Shown here piece after piece: positions 10,059 through 21,835 of a DNA stretch of 64,000 nucleotides (the first letter of the stretch is position 1; every line of letters begins with the position of its first letter). Source of the DNA: Gordionus sp. m RMFG-2023. Its lineage: Eukaryota > Nematomorpha > Gordioida > Chordodea > Parachordodidae. The DNA is taken from contig NC_088778.1 of the NCBI RefSeq assembly GCF_954871325.1, forward strand, positions 33,120,730 through 33,184,729. Direction: 5' to 3'. The notes below the pieces were generated by a model. It did not search any database. It was not told the origin of the DNA and saw only the letters and a list, made by a program, of their open reading frames with translations. The translations under genes and the position numbers were made by a program.

Positions 10059-12823
10059 CAGGGTTGGCATGTCGGTCAATTGACCGGTCAAATTCGGTCA
10101 ATTGACCGGAGGAGTATTTGACTGGTCAAATACTTTAAAATATTAATGGCGAATAAATATTTTGATATAATTAACTAGTATGCATTAAAAGCATGTTTAT
10201 CAATCTTATTATTTTTTTATTAAAATATAAATATGAAATTTTTCTAAATATAGTAATATTTTTAGTTATTTTTTTGCCTAATCATTGCCGTTTCTCGCCT
10301 TCTTTATTTTTTTCAATTCATTTTTCTTAAAAAAAATAAAAATACCCGATTTATTATAATCGTAATATAATTTTTTCATTCTTATTTTTTAATAAATTTA
10401 AATTTTATTATATATTTAGCCGAGTATAAATTATATTAATTCTCATTTGTTTTACTTACACTTGCTATATTTGGTTTTTAAAATTAATTTTCATTTTAAT
10501 TGTTCTGGTCAGATTTACGGAATATTATTCAATTCTGGTAAAAAGTTTATTATATTATATTTATAATATTAAGAAATTATTGGAATAATTGGTCGATAAT
10601 TATAAAATAGTTAAGATTGATTAACTTTACAATAATCAAAATCATTTTTTGTTAAATTTTAATATATTAGGGATTATGGTCAAACCAAAGCATCATGTTT
10701 GGAAACATTTTCAAGAAGTACGCGATGGTAAATCAGTTAAAGCGGTGTGCAAGTTTTGCAAGATGTCCTATATCACCCACGTTGATAGAATGGTCAAACA
10801 TTTATTAAGCAGCTGTACTATGTGCCCTGTTATAACTAAGGAAAAATTTTATTCAAATTCCAAAATATCAACCTCTACAAAAAATATCACAAATGTAATT
10901 TGTAATACTTCTAAGTCTAACTCTAATGAAGAATTGGGTGAAATTAGTGAGAATGATTATCAAATGAACAATATTTTGTCTTGTGACTCAGGAGAATTTG
11001 ATTCCCTTATTTCTAATCAATCTACAAGCAAGGCGATTAAATATAAATCTCAATCTTGTATAACCGGTTTCATAGATAGAATTAATCCCAAAGAAAAAAA
11101 TGAGCTGGATCAATTGTTTGCAAAGGCTGTATATGCGAGCAATTTACCTTTCCACATCACTGAAAATCCCTACATCCAAGAATTTTTTAAAATACGTCCT
11201 ATTTACACATTACCCAGGAGAAGGCAGCTGGCTGGATATCTTCTAGACAAAACGTCAGGTGATATGGAGGTGAGAGTTGCAGATATAATAGATAAAGCTC
11301 CTTACTTATCAATTGTATCAGATGGCTGGAGCAACATTAGAAACGAGAGTATTATTAATTTTATGGTGATGACGCCTGTTCCAGTGTTCTACAAATTTCT
11401 AAATACTGAGGAAAATCGCCATACGGCAGATTATATTGCCCAGGAATTTAAAAATGTAATTCATGAATTGAATCCGGTAAAAGTATATTCTTTAGTTACT
11501 GATAATGCCGCTAACATGAAAGCAGCCTGGAGAATTCTAAAATCTGAATCTATTTATAATCATATACAATGTTATGGTTGTGCAGCGCATACATTGCAGT
11601 TATTCTTTCACGATTTTGAACGATTGGACGCCTTCAGTGACCATATTTCAATAATTAAAAAAATTGTTAAATTTTTCAAGAATAAACACATACCAGCTGC
11701 AGTATTTTCCCGTAATAAGAATCTTCATGGCATACCATCTACATTAAGTACAATTAGCCAAACAAGATGGGCATCGTCAATAAAATGTATGGAGCAAATT
11801 CAAATATGCAAGAAAGCTCTAAAAGCATCAGTTGTTGAAGAAGCTGTTTGTGATAATTGTCCCATAGAAATTACCAATAATATATTAAACGAAGAATTTT
11901 GGACGAAAAATTTAAAATTTTTAGCTATACTCCAACCTTTAGCTACCTCATTGTTGAAAGTGCAAGGGGATAAATGTACTTTGGCCCAGTTAAAAAACGA
12001 GATGCTTAATTTGGAAAAACACATAATACAATCATGCCATGATTCTATATTTTCTCTATCTCAAGAAAAAAAAATTAAGGTTATGTTTGAAAAGAGAAAA
12101 ACTGATATAAATACATGTGCTCACAATGCTGCTTATTTATTGGACCCCCAATATCAAGGGGAGCATCTTACTAATACTGAATTTGATGAAGCATGTAATA
12201 TAATACAAGAATTGGGTATTTTACAAGGTGGTGATAATCAAAATATTTTGAGTAATATAGTAAATTTCAGAAGCAAAAGCGGTATATTTAATAGCCATAA
12301 TATGTGGAAAGTTGTAACTTCCATAAGAAACAATCAAATTTCGGCCTCAAGTTGGTGGAATGCATTTTGCCCACCTTGCCCATTAAGAGAAGTCGCTAAT
12401 ATTTTACTAACATTTCCTAGTTCGACTTCTTCTTCTGAAAGAAATTGGTCGGTTTGGGGCAATATTCACACGAAAAACAGAAATAGATTAAAGGCTTCTA
12501 CAGCAGGAAAATTAGTAAGAGTGTATCATAATTTAAGATTGATTAAAAATATTAAAGAAAATAATGATATTGAATATGAATCGGAACAAGACTCTGCCAC
12601 GGAGGGTGAAACATTGACTATAGAATGAATTAAAAAATATTATGATATTTATTATTATACATAGATTTATTATAATATTATATAAATGCAAAATAAAGTT
12701 AATATTGGTGTAAAAAACATTTATTTGAATTTGACCATATTTGACCGTATTTGACCATATTTGACCGGTCAAATATCGGTCAATTGACCGAATTGTATTT
12801 GACCGGTCAAATGCACAACCCTG
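10059..12823 (+). mobile_element. apparently complete autonomous hAT transposon
   Basis: The left end is CAGGGTTGGCATG and the right end, inverted, is CAGGGTTGTGCATT. The 8-bp target duplication ATTTAAAT is exact on both sides (10051-10058 and 12824-12831). Both subterminal regions carry several copies of TTGACCGGTCAAA and GGTCAATTGACCG, which are probable transposase-binding sites. The only gene is an unbroken 650-codon transposase at 10676-12628. Exact duplication, matched ends and an open frame suggest a recent insertion. Confidence 0.93.
10676..12628 (+). CDS. hAT-family transposase, intact
   Basis: A 650-residue DDE transposase that would cut the element from one site and paste it into another in the nucleus. 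The first ATG is at 10676; the frame is open a little further upstream without one. An N-terminal BED zinc finger shows VWKHF, then C25-x2-C28 and H42-x4-C47. A DUF659/RNase H-like core follows with catalytic Asp216 (SDGWSN) and Asp276 (VTDNAANMK), then CAAHTLQL. The C-terminal dimerisation domain has WWNAFCP, the third acidic residue Glu588 (SSSERNWS) and KNRNRL. All three catalytic acids are present and no stop interrupts the frame. Closest in style to the BED-finger (ricesleeper/ZBED-like) hAT transposases. No introns are needed. Confidence 0.93.
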   Translation: MVKPKHHVWKHFQEVRDGKSVKAVCKFCKMSYITHVDRMVKHLLSSCTMCPVITKEKFYSNSKISTSTKNITNVICNTSKSNSNEELGEISENDYQMNNILSCDSGEFDSLISNQSTSKAIKYKSQSCITGFIDRINPKEKNELDQLFAKAVYASNLPFHITENPYIQEFFKIRPIYTLPRRRQLAGYLLDKTSGDMEVRVADIIDKAPYLSIVSDGWSNIRNESIINFMVMTPVPVFYKFLNTEENRHTADYIAQEFKNVIHELNPVKVYSLVTDNAANMKAAWRILKSESIYNHIQCYGCAAHTLQLFFHDFERLDAFSDHISIIKKIVKFFKNKHIPAAVFSRNKNLHGIPSTLSTISQTRWASSIKCMEQIQICKKALKASVVEEAVCDNCPIEITNNILNEEFWTKNLKFLAILQPLATSLLKVQGDKCTLAQLKNEMLNLEKHIIQSCHDSIFSLSQEKKIKVMFEKRKTDINTCAHNAAYLLDPQYQGEHLTNTEFDEACNIIQELGILQGGDNQNILSNIVNFRSKSGIFNSHNMWKVVTSIRNNQISASSWWNAFCPPCPLREVANILLTFPSSTSSSERNWSVWGNIHTKNRNRLKASTAGKLVRVYHNLRLIKNIKENNDIEYESEQDSATEGETLTIE

Positions 12824-12835
12824 ATTTAAATAGTC

Positions 12836-12960
12836 TTAAATAACGCATTATGCACATTTTACATAAATGTAATAAAAATTGTATCTGTATCTAGATACGT
12901 TTTTATATGGTGATAAGTATTTAGATCCATTTGAAAAGTATCTTTAAACAACTATTAATT
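12836..12960. mobile_element. terminal fragment of the CAGAGTTGTTAAA hAT family
   Basis: Contains GTATCTGTATCTAGATACG and ends near AAAAGTATCTTTAAACAAC, matching the right end of the element at 60454-62530. Only a short piece survives. Confidence 0.5.
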
Positions 12961-14611
12961 ATATATAAATTTTTTATACTTTTCTTTGATCAATAATGAT
13001 CAAGTCATAAAATCTCACAAGGAAATTATTTCTTGCCTTCAACTTGTATATATGATATGGCCAGTCCCTTCCTGGGACCTAAAATAAATTGTGTGATTTT
13101 TTTTTAAAAAATGACTCAGCATGTTACCCAATATAAATTTTTACCAGAAAAATTCCTGTACTGCACAATAAATTTAAAATCAAATAAGTATAAGTTTGTT
13201 TTTAGAATAATCAAAATTATTATTATAATGTAATCCAACTAAAGTAAAAAATGTAGTAATATTATATATTTATTTTTATATATTGTTTGCGGCTATAAGT
13301 TAATATAATAGAAAATTTACTTATTAACTTTCTTTTTGTTAAATAATAATATATATATGAAAAAACTATACGAAAAGCCACTTTTTGAATCATTAAGCTT
13401 TCCCTTTTATTTTATATAATTTAATTTTGGCTATTTGATTTACTAAATAAATCCTTTTTCACGTTTAATTATTATATCAAGCATTATAGTTGTACTCAGC
13501 TAATCCCTTCTAAATTACAACGAAGAAGAAGTCCTATACCATATAATAAAATTTAGATAGAACTATCCAATAAGCCATTCCCCCCTTCTCAATCAAATTT
13601 CTATAAGTTTGGGATCAGTAAATTTTTGTTAACAATTGCTATTCAAGTATCTTCTTAAATAAATATCAAATTACATGTTTTGTCATTATAATAAAAAAAA
13701 ATAATTAAATATAATGAAATAATAAATTCATTGGTTAAAAAATATAAATTTTTATTTTAACAAATCATAAAAAGAAACTAGGAAAATAGTATAAAAACTT
13801 CAAATATTGACATCTGCCAAAAAAATTCTAAATATATTTTTATTACCCAATGGAATTTTGTAATATAAAGATATTATTATAGGTTCTTCCCAAGAAGCAT
13901 TTTTATTCTTATATTCTGATCCATAACTAGAAATTTTTTCTTATGGAAAAATTGCCTATAAAATTTGACTAAAAAAATGCACCTTATATAAATAATTGCT
14001 GAACTACTAAATTAGTATATTTTTTAATTATAATTTAGGTAATATTCATGTCAATCTATGAAGTATATATATTTGTTAAAATTCACTTGTAAGTGAATCA
14101 AGGTGGCAATGTACTGTCTCTATTTTGTTAGTGAATTATGGGGGGATTTGATGGAAGCTCCTTAATCCCATCCCTAGTTATGATACACTATTTAGATTAT
14201 TAATTTATTATCTTAAATTACATTGTCATAAATGCTTAATTAATTTTCTTTATAAGAGTTGCTCTACATTAAAATTAAAACTTGCATAAGTTAATTATTA
14301 TTATTTTTTAATTGTTCTTTTATGAAATATAACTTGTTCCAAAAAAAATTGGTTTTAATATATATTGTACAAATCTTGAAAATCCTATTCATTAAGATAT
14401 CATTTTATCACTTATTTAAATAAACAAAATAAGAATTTTATTTATCATAAAATAATTTTCTTCTACCCTATGAGCTTAAATATCTACTTTATTTGTAAAA
14501 ATAAATATTATTTTTTTGATAACACTACATTATATAAAAATTATTATACAATTTCAATAAGATTTAATAAATGTATTATTGGATTTAGTTATATATATAT
14601 AATGAATCTAA
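12961..14611. other. stretch without recognised gene
   Basis: About 1.65 kb of A+T-rich sequence with no credible reading frame on either strand and no clear repeat ends. Confidence 0.5.
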
Positions 14612-15071
14612 GCTATTTCACCACTTGTACATCTGACTAGATGGATATCTTTGTGCATAATGGGTTGTTTAATATGAATGGCATATAAATTTGTAGCTTA
14701 GATGTCTTAATTATTTTGGGAACCTTTTCAATCAATAATTTTGTGCTCTTCTGATATCTTATGATTTCTTTGAATACAACTGTTTCTGGGCTGTATTTAT
14801 AGGGTTTCTTGATTCCTCCAGTAGCTGGGGCCGACTTCCAAGCAGCCTTGATAGGTAATTGCCTTTTCGAAGCCTTGCCATCATGGGGTTTCTTGAATCC
14901 TCCATTAGCTGGGGCCGACTTCCAAGCTGTTTGTTTAGTTATGACCATTGATTTTAGTTTTTTGACTCCTTCGTTAGATGGGGCCCACTTCCAGGCAGCC
15001 TTGGTAGCGAATTGTTTTCTGGGTGCTTTATTCCAAGTCGATTTACGATCTATATATTTTCTCCAGACCAT
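14612..15071 (-). pseudogene. histone H3-derived gene with multiplied N-terminal tail and lost core
   Basis: A 144-codon open frame (15071-14637) begins at an ATG that aligns with H3 Met1. Residues 1-40 follow the H3 tail (RKST, KAPRKQ, ATKAA, GVKK). A second start-like unit MVITKQTA joins straight to [15 protein letters not shown] third unit, [21 protein letters not shown], runs on into the alpha-N region with [15 protein letters not shown]. At all three positions where H3 has ARKS the Arg is Trp. The frame then leaves H3, but another frame at about 14612-14702 restores the H3 C-terminus ([15 protein letters not shown]). About 40 residues of the histone fold are missing, so no nucleosome could be built with it. 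Either a decayed H3 copy that underwent internal duplication or, less likely, a tail-only gene. Confidence 0.8.
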
Positions 15072-15563
15072 TTATTTTTAATCAGTTTAACTTTAAATTT
15101 ATATATTTTAATTTAAAAAGGGCCACTATTTATAAACTTTAAAAATTGGCGCGAAAATATAACTAGATAATGATAAATTACGAAACAATTGAGTGAATAT
15201 TTAGTAATGATTTTGTTGGTAATTTTAGCTATATGAAAATGATTATAAATTGAATTTTTTAATATTTTGGGTAAAGATAGTAAATGGTTTATAATATATG
15301 AAGATGATGCATACATTGCTATATGAAATCACAAATGGCAATGCAATTGCTCTCATAAATTGCTTTAGTTAGAAGGTTTTATAAGGATCGCCATTTATCT
15401 CACCTAATTTTCTATCTCATAAGGTTATAGATTTTTAGAATTCCTTACAAAAACACCAAGAGTATTATTGGTGTTAAATTAGATAAATTACATTTACCAT
15501 GTCCCCATATTTTTTTTTTCTAAAGTTAGGATAAAATGAACTAATCTGATGTATTCGCTCCGG
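15072..15563. other. stretch without recognised gene
   Basis: A+T-rich flank upstream of the H3-derived sequence. No TATA or histone-gene signal can be called. Confidence 0.4.
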
Positions 15564-16140
15564 CAGCGTCTACATGAGCGGGAGGGGTAGGAACAGTTTG
15601 CATCCTATTTTTTTGAGGGGGTAGGCTGCTTTAATGGGGGTATGATAAATTTTATGGAGGGTTATCTATTAAATTTTGAGATCAAATAGGACAAAATTTA
15701 TTGCTGTAAAAATTAATACTTATTATAGAATTATTATAATACAATTCATCGACCAAATCTATATATTGCAAACAATCATACACATTGTTTTCCACATAAA
15801 ACTTTCTGCTATCCTTTGTAATTTAATTTAAAAGGTTTAGATATTTTAGCAAGCTCATAATGCCATAATAATTATTCCATTGTAAATAATGAAGCTTTTA
15901 ATTGAATTTATTATCTAAAAAAAAAATTCTTTATATTCACAAAATATCGATTGTTGGTAGTAGAGGTAGATTAATTTAAGTTATACTTTATTAATTCTCT
16001 GAAAAGTGTATCAATAAATTAAAAAGTGGAAATAATAAAAGACGCCTCCGAAGGCTGCGGGAATTTTTAGTTTTAGGGGGGTAGGCACAGGTTTTTGAAG
16101 GGGCTTTGCATCCAGTGAAAATCCTGTCATGTATACGCTG
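15564..16140. mobile_element. 577-bp MITE, reversed copy of the element at 9046
   Basis: Ends CAGCGTCTACATGA and TCATGTATACGCTG are inverted. Flanks CGCTCCGG and CGCTCCAG match at 7 of 8. The body is the reverse complement of 9046-9620 with scattered differences, including the GGATGCAAAC and ATCGACCAAAT segments. Confidence 0.88.
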
Positions 16141-17082
16141 CGCTCCAGGTTGAAAAATAAATTCATGTGCAATTCCAAACAACTGGAAGATCAAGATATT
16201 AGACTAATATCATCAGGTGTTACTTGAGTAAAAGTTGGCCTCAGTGGCGTCGCTAAGAGGGAAAGCGCAGGGGCTCGAGCCCCCTTAAAAATTTGAATAG
16301 CCCCCTAAAATATTATTTTTTTAATGACTCCTTAATACCCCTTGAACTATAAATAAATTTTTTTAATTTCTCCTTGAACGATTTCCTTTATAATTCCATT
16401 GAGTAATATATAGATTTAATTTTATTATTTAAAAATTAATAAGACTATCTAAATTTTTATTAAATGAATACTATTTTAATTATTAGATTAGATTAATAAA
16501 TATAAATTATATTTTCACTTTGTCAACTTGCAATCAAATTCTGTATTAAAAATAGAATATCAATAAACAGTAGAAGCGACTTTTATTATTTAAATTATTA
16601 GATAACCCTAATTAAATAAATATAATCATTTTAATTAGACGAGTTTAACATCACTAATCAACTATATTATTGATTTTTAAATTTAATTATGTCTCTTTCT
16701 AAAATTATTTTCAAGGTCCAAATCCAAATAAGTATAAGAGATTTATTTATAAAAAGTAAGTAGATATATAGTTTATAATCCTCTATTATATATAGTTATT
16801 TATAAAATATTAGGTAAAATGCCCCTTTTGCAGATGTATTTGACAGTTATATAATATATTACAGTTAATATTTTTATTATTTTACTAATAAATGCGTTTG
16901 ATAATAAATATAAGTAACAATTTGCACTCATATATTTAACGCCATCTATTTATTAAAAATATTATTATAATTTAAGGTATTATTATTTATCCTACAATGG
17001 AGGTCATAAATTAGATATCTTTTCTTATATTTTTTTACGTGTTTTTAGGAAAGCTATTTTTTCTTCTTTGAAAAACAGTTCT

Positions 17083-18170
17083 GAATATACCTAAAACGAA
17101 TTATTGGTTATTCGATATTCGACTCGATTCGTATTTTACGAATATCGAAAATTCGTATCGAATTCGAATAAGGAAAATATATTATTCGTCGAATAATTTT
17201 TTATCTATTTTTCGATCGAATTATTCGAGATTCGATTAAAATAATTATATTGAAAAATAATCACATATTAGTAGGAATTATTTGCAATTATTCCTATTTA
17301 ATAAAATTTCCTAGTGGAATAATGAAGAAACATATTATATTTCTAAAATTGTTGTTAACGGCTGTTTTTATCCGAATAACTTCATAATATAAAATTAACT
17401 TCCGACAATTGTTTTATGATGGACGAAGAAAGTATTTATTTTTATATGCAATTTATAACACATATACAATTATAATAAACTAGTAGCCATCCCGTCAAAA
17501 ATGACGGGCGAACCAGGTATTTCTCCGTTGTTTGATGATGGAGATATCATAAATTTTACTTTTTGCAAAACCTTTTTGTTTAAAAAATTTGTTGTTGGTA
17601 TATTTGTCTTCTACATGATATGAATATTATATTGATTTTACTACATTATATATAAAAATACTATATATATATATATATATATGCTTCTATATTATCTTAC
17701 TAATAAAATTTGTTTGTCTTTTATCCATAGTTAAATTTTACAAAATAAATTTAATATTCTATCTTTTTTAATTTATGGTTAAATAAAATTTTCGAATTGA
17801 ATCGAATATTCGGCGAATCGAATCGGATAATCATTTTATTATTCTTACGAATACGAATAATGAATTATTCGATTTAAACAAATACGAATAATGAATTATT
17901 CGATTTAAACAAATACGAATAATAAATTATTCGATTTAAACAAATACGAATAATAAATTATTCGATTTAAACAAATACGAATAATGAATTATTCGATTTA
18001 AACAAATACGAATAATGAATTATTCGATTTAAACAAATACGAATAATGAATTATTCGATTTAAACAAATACGAATAATGAATTATTCGATTTAAACAAAT
18101 ACGAATAATGAATTATTCGATTTAAACGAATACGAATAATGATTCATATTTTTATAGGTATATTGAGTTA
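17083..18170. mobile_element. TTATTCGA-rich element nested in the hAT at 16242
   Basis: The ends are long imperfect inverted repeats: GAATATACCTAAAACGAAT on the left and, inverted, CAATATACCTATAAAAATAT on the right. Both ends are packed with ATTCGAAT, TATTCG and CGAATA motifs. The target duplication is unclear. The right arm has expanded into a 31-bp tandem array. Similar sequence occurs at 20985-21835 and 53190-53340. Confidence 0.65.
17847..18140. repeat. 31-bp minisatellite inside the TTATTCGA element
   Basis: About nine copies of a 31-bp unit made of ACGAATAATGAATTATTCG plus ATTTAAACAAAT. Copies are almost identical. Each unit contains the near-palindrome CGAATAATGAATTATTCG, so single strands could fold into hairpin chains. 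Confidence 0.95.
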
Positions 18171-19532
18171 AATTTTTAATTTGAATATATTTTTGATATT
18201 ATTACAAACCACTATTATTTTAAGATATAATATACCAACTAGACTAGAGATGGTGCGACAATAATATATAAAATTTTAATTTCTTTCATGATATCATTCT
18301 GGTTCTTATTTTTCTAATATGGCATCCTTGCCGTGTAAATAACTCATGGTTTCAATATATTTGCATAATTTCTTCTAAAGATTTATAGTGTTTTGTTTCA
18401 TCAATTTATCTAACATAATAAATTCTGATATGGGTTACCATCACGAGCGTCATGGCTATGACTGTAAATTAACCAGCATCTATTATTTGTGTGGCTATGT
18501 AATTTAAGATTATTACTACAGCTGCTGAGAGCATATGATTGCATATTTTAGATAAGCAATAATGGTCAAATGTGTAGTCGTTTATATGTCATTAAAATTA
18601 GAAGATAATCTTTTATAAATTTAATCTCACAATAATTTTCTCGATTACTTATCTAGCTTTCATCATGTCAAAGAGGAAGCTCTAACCACCATGTAGTTTT
18701 ATGCTTTAAATTGGTTGTTTATATTCTCTTCTTTTGATTTGGTAAGGCCTATAAATTTCTTCTTATAAGTCCATTCTAAAAACATTGTATAGTAAATAGA
18801 TTTTGTATTAAAAAAATATTATTTTTAGATATGTTTAATTATTTATATGCTAGTTTATTTTGTATGCTAAATATAATAAATGTCAAAATATGAAATTCAG
18901 AATAATTGTTTAGAATTAGCAAATTTTAAAAAAGTATAATGGGGGCGAAGCCCCTCTCCATTAAAAAAAATTTTGTTGAGGCCCCTGAGATTGTAAAGGC
19001 TAGCGACGCCCCTGGTTGGCTTTATGGTATTTGTAATATTAGCCATGTTAAGGGTTTCTGAGATCATGTTATTGATGTTTATACGACTTGGAAAACGGAA
19101 AGAAATTTAGAAGTGACAGTTTAATTTTGGAATCTGAAAGTAATGATTGTCACTGATGGGGAAACAACTATGTTAATTCAAGGGAGATATTCTCACGATT
19201 ATAATATTCAAAGTAAGTGACCAAGGTGTATCATTAGAATTTATAATCTATGGGGGCTAAAAATTTTTAAAATTATTTTCAAGGTTACCTTTTTTTAGCT
19301 AACATTATCAAAAATTACTTTTTTACATTTGGTATAGAGAATTCAAAATTTTGAGGGCTCTTCAAATTTTTTAGGGGGCTCGAGCCTCTGACCCGCCCCC
19401 CCCCCCATTATATTATAATATTTTTTTACATTATAAATGAGTTATTTAAAAAAAACTAATAAGTATATTATACATGCCAGTAACCAGGAATTTTCAGTTG
19501 GGGGTGGGGCTGTTTATTAGGAGGGGGGGCAT

Positions 19533-19810
19533 CAGTGTTGTTAGAAGACATTTTTAAAAGTAGCGCGTTATCATTACCTATATACCGCTAGCGTTTTCAG
19601 AAAAATAGTGCGTTAGTAGTTTTTACGCCTTTAGAATTTTATTAAAAATATATTTACCTTTTTTTTTCCACAAATAAACATTATGACTTAAATATATAAT
19701 TTAATTATTTATTTTGCAATTCAATAATAATAACATTTGAATACTCTCATCCTCAAGTCTAGAACGTCGATCAAAAATTATAAGCTATGACTATCGAGAT
19801 TCGTTTTTGA
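19533..19810 (-). mobile_element. reversed 3' end of the hAT family seen at 1-734
   Basis: Begins CAGTGTTGTTAGAAG. Read on the minus strand it contains the transposase C-terminus (DRRSRL-like, LLLLNCK-like) and the downstream stretch found at 420-560. The rest of this copy is missing or too diverged. Confidence 0.65.
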
Positions 19811-20069
19811 AAAAAAATGATAAACGTTTTTGACGAACTTTGAACGTGATCCTTTTTTTGACGAACCGTTAGAATTTAACGTTCATTCAATTTTAAAAAC
19901 ACTTTTTATTTATTTGAAAAATTTAGTATTAATCTGAATTTTTTACTGAAAATTCTTATATTTTTTAATCAGCTGTATTTCCTTTTTCACATTTCAATTT
20001 CTTTAACATGCCATTATTATAGTTTATTAATTTGAATATTTTAATTTATTAGCATAAGCATAAGCATGG

Positions 20070-20270
20070 ATATTATTATTTCAACTTCATCATCATCTGA
20101 TTCTATCATTACAATGGTCCAAATATGATAAATATTTTACAGTAACATCCTATATTGAAGGAATTAATTCAATTCTTACCAAATGTAGAATGTGTCCAAA
20201 AAGTATTATCTCAGTTTCAAATCTCCTAGTTACAATTTACAACGGCATTTGATTGTAATATTAATTATTT
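20070..20270 (+). pseudogene. BED zinc finger fragment of a hAT transposase
   Basis: A frame starting at the TGG of ATGGTCC encodes WSKYDKYFT, an expanded linker, then KCRMCPKSI and, after a frame change, SYNLQRHL, which is the BED finger layout (W..F, C..C, H). It ends in stop codons, and nothing downstream continues the protein. It points the opposite way from the 3' fragment at 19533. Confidence 0.55.
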
Positions 20271-20631
20271 TATATAATACTAAGTCGCCGGTTAATAATT
20301 TATTTAAGTAAAGATCATTAAATTTTATATATATTATATACCTAGATAGAAAATGGTTTGATAACATTTAAAATTTATTTAATGTCATTTCTTGAAATTA
20401 TCATTTAATAACTATCATTTTAATCATGAATTTTATTTTTAAATTGTAGAACACAATTTGAAGTATAGATTTATATATTGTAAAAAATAATTAACTTTTA
20501 TATTATATATAAATGTCATTTTTTTTCCAAAAAAATTACTTAAAACGAAGTAAAAAGTAAATTTTTAAACATTTTTATAAAAAATTAAATTTACAATTTG
20601 GAAATATTGGGTTTCATTCTTTATAAAAACA

Positions 20632-20837
20632 TAATGTCGTTAAACGGCTTGAAGGCCAAATCAATATTTTAGCCAGAAAGATATTGTCTAAGGCTCGATA
20701 TTTCGTTAATAAATGTCCAAACCTTTGTGTCGTCATCTATGAGCTAAATTTTTAGGCTTCCATAATATTTTTCTGAATAAAACACTGAGTTAGCCGTTCA
20801 TAAAAATCGGCTCAAACCGAGCCGTTTAACAACACTA
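20632..20837. mobile_element. family A fold-back MITE
   Basis: Arms TAATGTCGTTAAACGGC and GAGCCGTTTAACAACACTA are inverted, with CAATATTTTAGCCAGAAAG on the left arm. No matching 8-bp flanks are seen. Confidence 0.8.
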
Positions 20838-20984
20838 GTCTATAAACCAGATTCTGGAGTAAATCAATAAAACATGTTAAAAGATGAGGAATATTGTTAG
20901 CCTAAAAAAAATCTAATTTTTATTTTTTTTATCTCCATAGATGGTGGTGTTTTCTCATATATATTTAATCTATCCTAAAACGAA

Positions 20985-21835
20985 TCGACTTCTAGTAATT
21001 CAAATCGAATAGTTTATCAAACCGGTTTGTTCGTTGACGAATAATAAATTATTTGATTCGAATAAAACCTTTATTCGACAAATCATTTGAGTAGTTCGAA
21101 TTTGATCGAATATTTGAATTATTCGGAATGATTATAGTGTGAACAAATTGAACGTTTCGGCGTAGCGTTTTAAAAACGCAAATGCAGTTATGTTTAAATT
21201 GAAGCGTTAATTTTTTATTTTTTTTCATTATTTTTTTTTAAAATAAAATTTAAACGTCATTTCTACTGATGGCCTATCAATCTGACAGGTGCCGTGTGAT
21301 TAGCAAAGAATATATATATATATATATTAAATGTTTGGGAAAAGTTCTTAGTTGAAATTAAATCTTCTGTAGAAAAAAATGGCGAGTCTCATAAAAACGC
21401 AAACAACAAGAAAAAAACAACTATTTACCTCAAAAATTGACTCGGCATCAAGAATTTAATTTAATATACATTATAAATCGGTTAAAAACTTGATCGCATA
21501 TCAAATATCAACCAATTATAATGATTCTTTTTTTGTTAAAACATTTATATGTGCAAATAAAAAAAATTTGTAATATATATTTTAATTATTCGTACAAATA
21601 CGAATAGTAAATTATTGGATTCGTTTAAACGAATAGTAGTTTATTGGATTCGTTTAAACGAATAGTAAATTATTCGATTCATTTAAACGAATAGTAAATT
21701 ATGCGATTCATTTAAACGAATAGTAAATTATTCGTACAAATACGAATAGTAAATTATTGGATTCGATTCATTTAAACGAATAATAAATTATTCGACTCGT
21801 TTAAACGAAAAAATGAATCGAATAAGAATAATGCG
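20985..21835. mobile_element. TTATTCGA-type element, second copy
   Basis: Both edges carry ATTCGAATAG/CGAATAATAAATTATT motifs as in 17083-18170, and 21590-21810 is a degenerate tandem array of CGTTTAAACGAATAGTAAATTATTxG units of about 33 bp. The interior is non-coding. Confidence 0.55.

Larger units (their letters stand above)
16242..19014. mobile_element. degenerate hAT element (CAGTGGCGTCGCTA ends) with nested insertion
   Basis: The left end CAGTGGCGTCGCTA and the right end TAGCGACGCCCCTG are inverted. Flanks GTTGGCCT and GTTGGCTT match at 7 of 8. GGGGCTCGAGCCCC and GGGGGCGAAGCCCC lie just inside the ends. No transposase frame survives. The centre is taken up by the element at 17083-18170. 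A related end fragment (GGGGGCTCGAGCC) lies near 19370. Confidence 0.85.

Noticed and set aside
14809-15081. Plus-strand open frame of 90 codons
   Set aside because: Antisense shadow of the H3-derived tail units; its own repeats only mirror those.
15991-16194. Minus-strand frame of 67 codons
   Set aside because: Runs across the end of a non-coding MITE.
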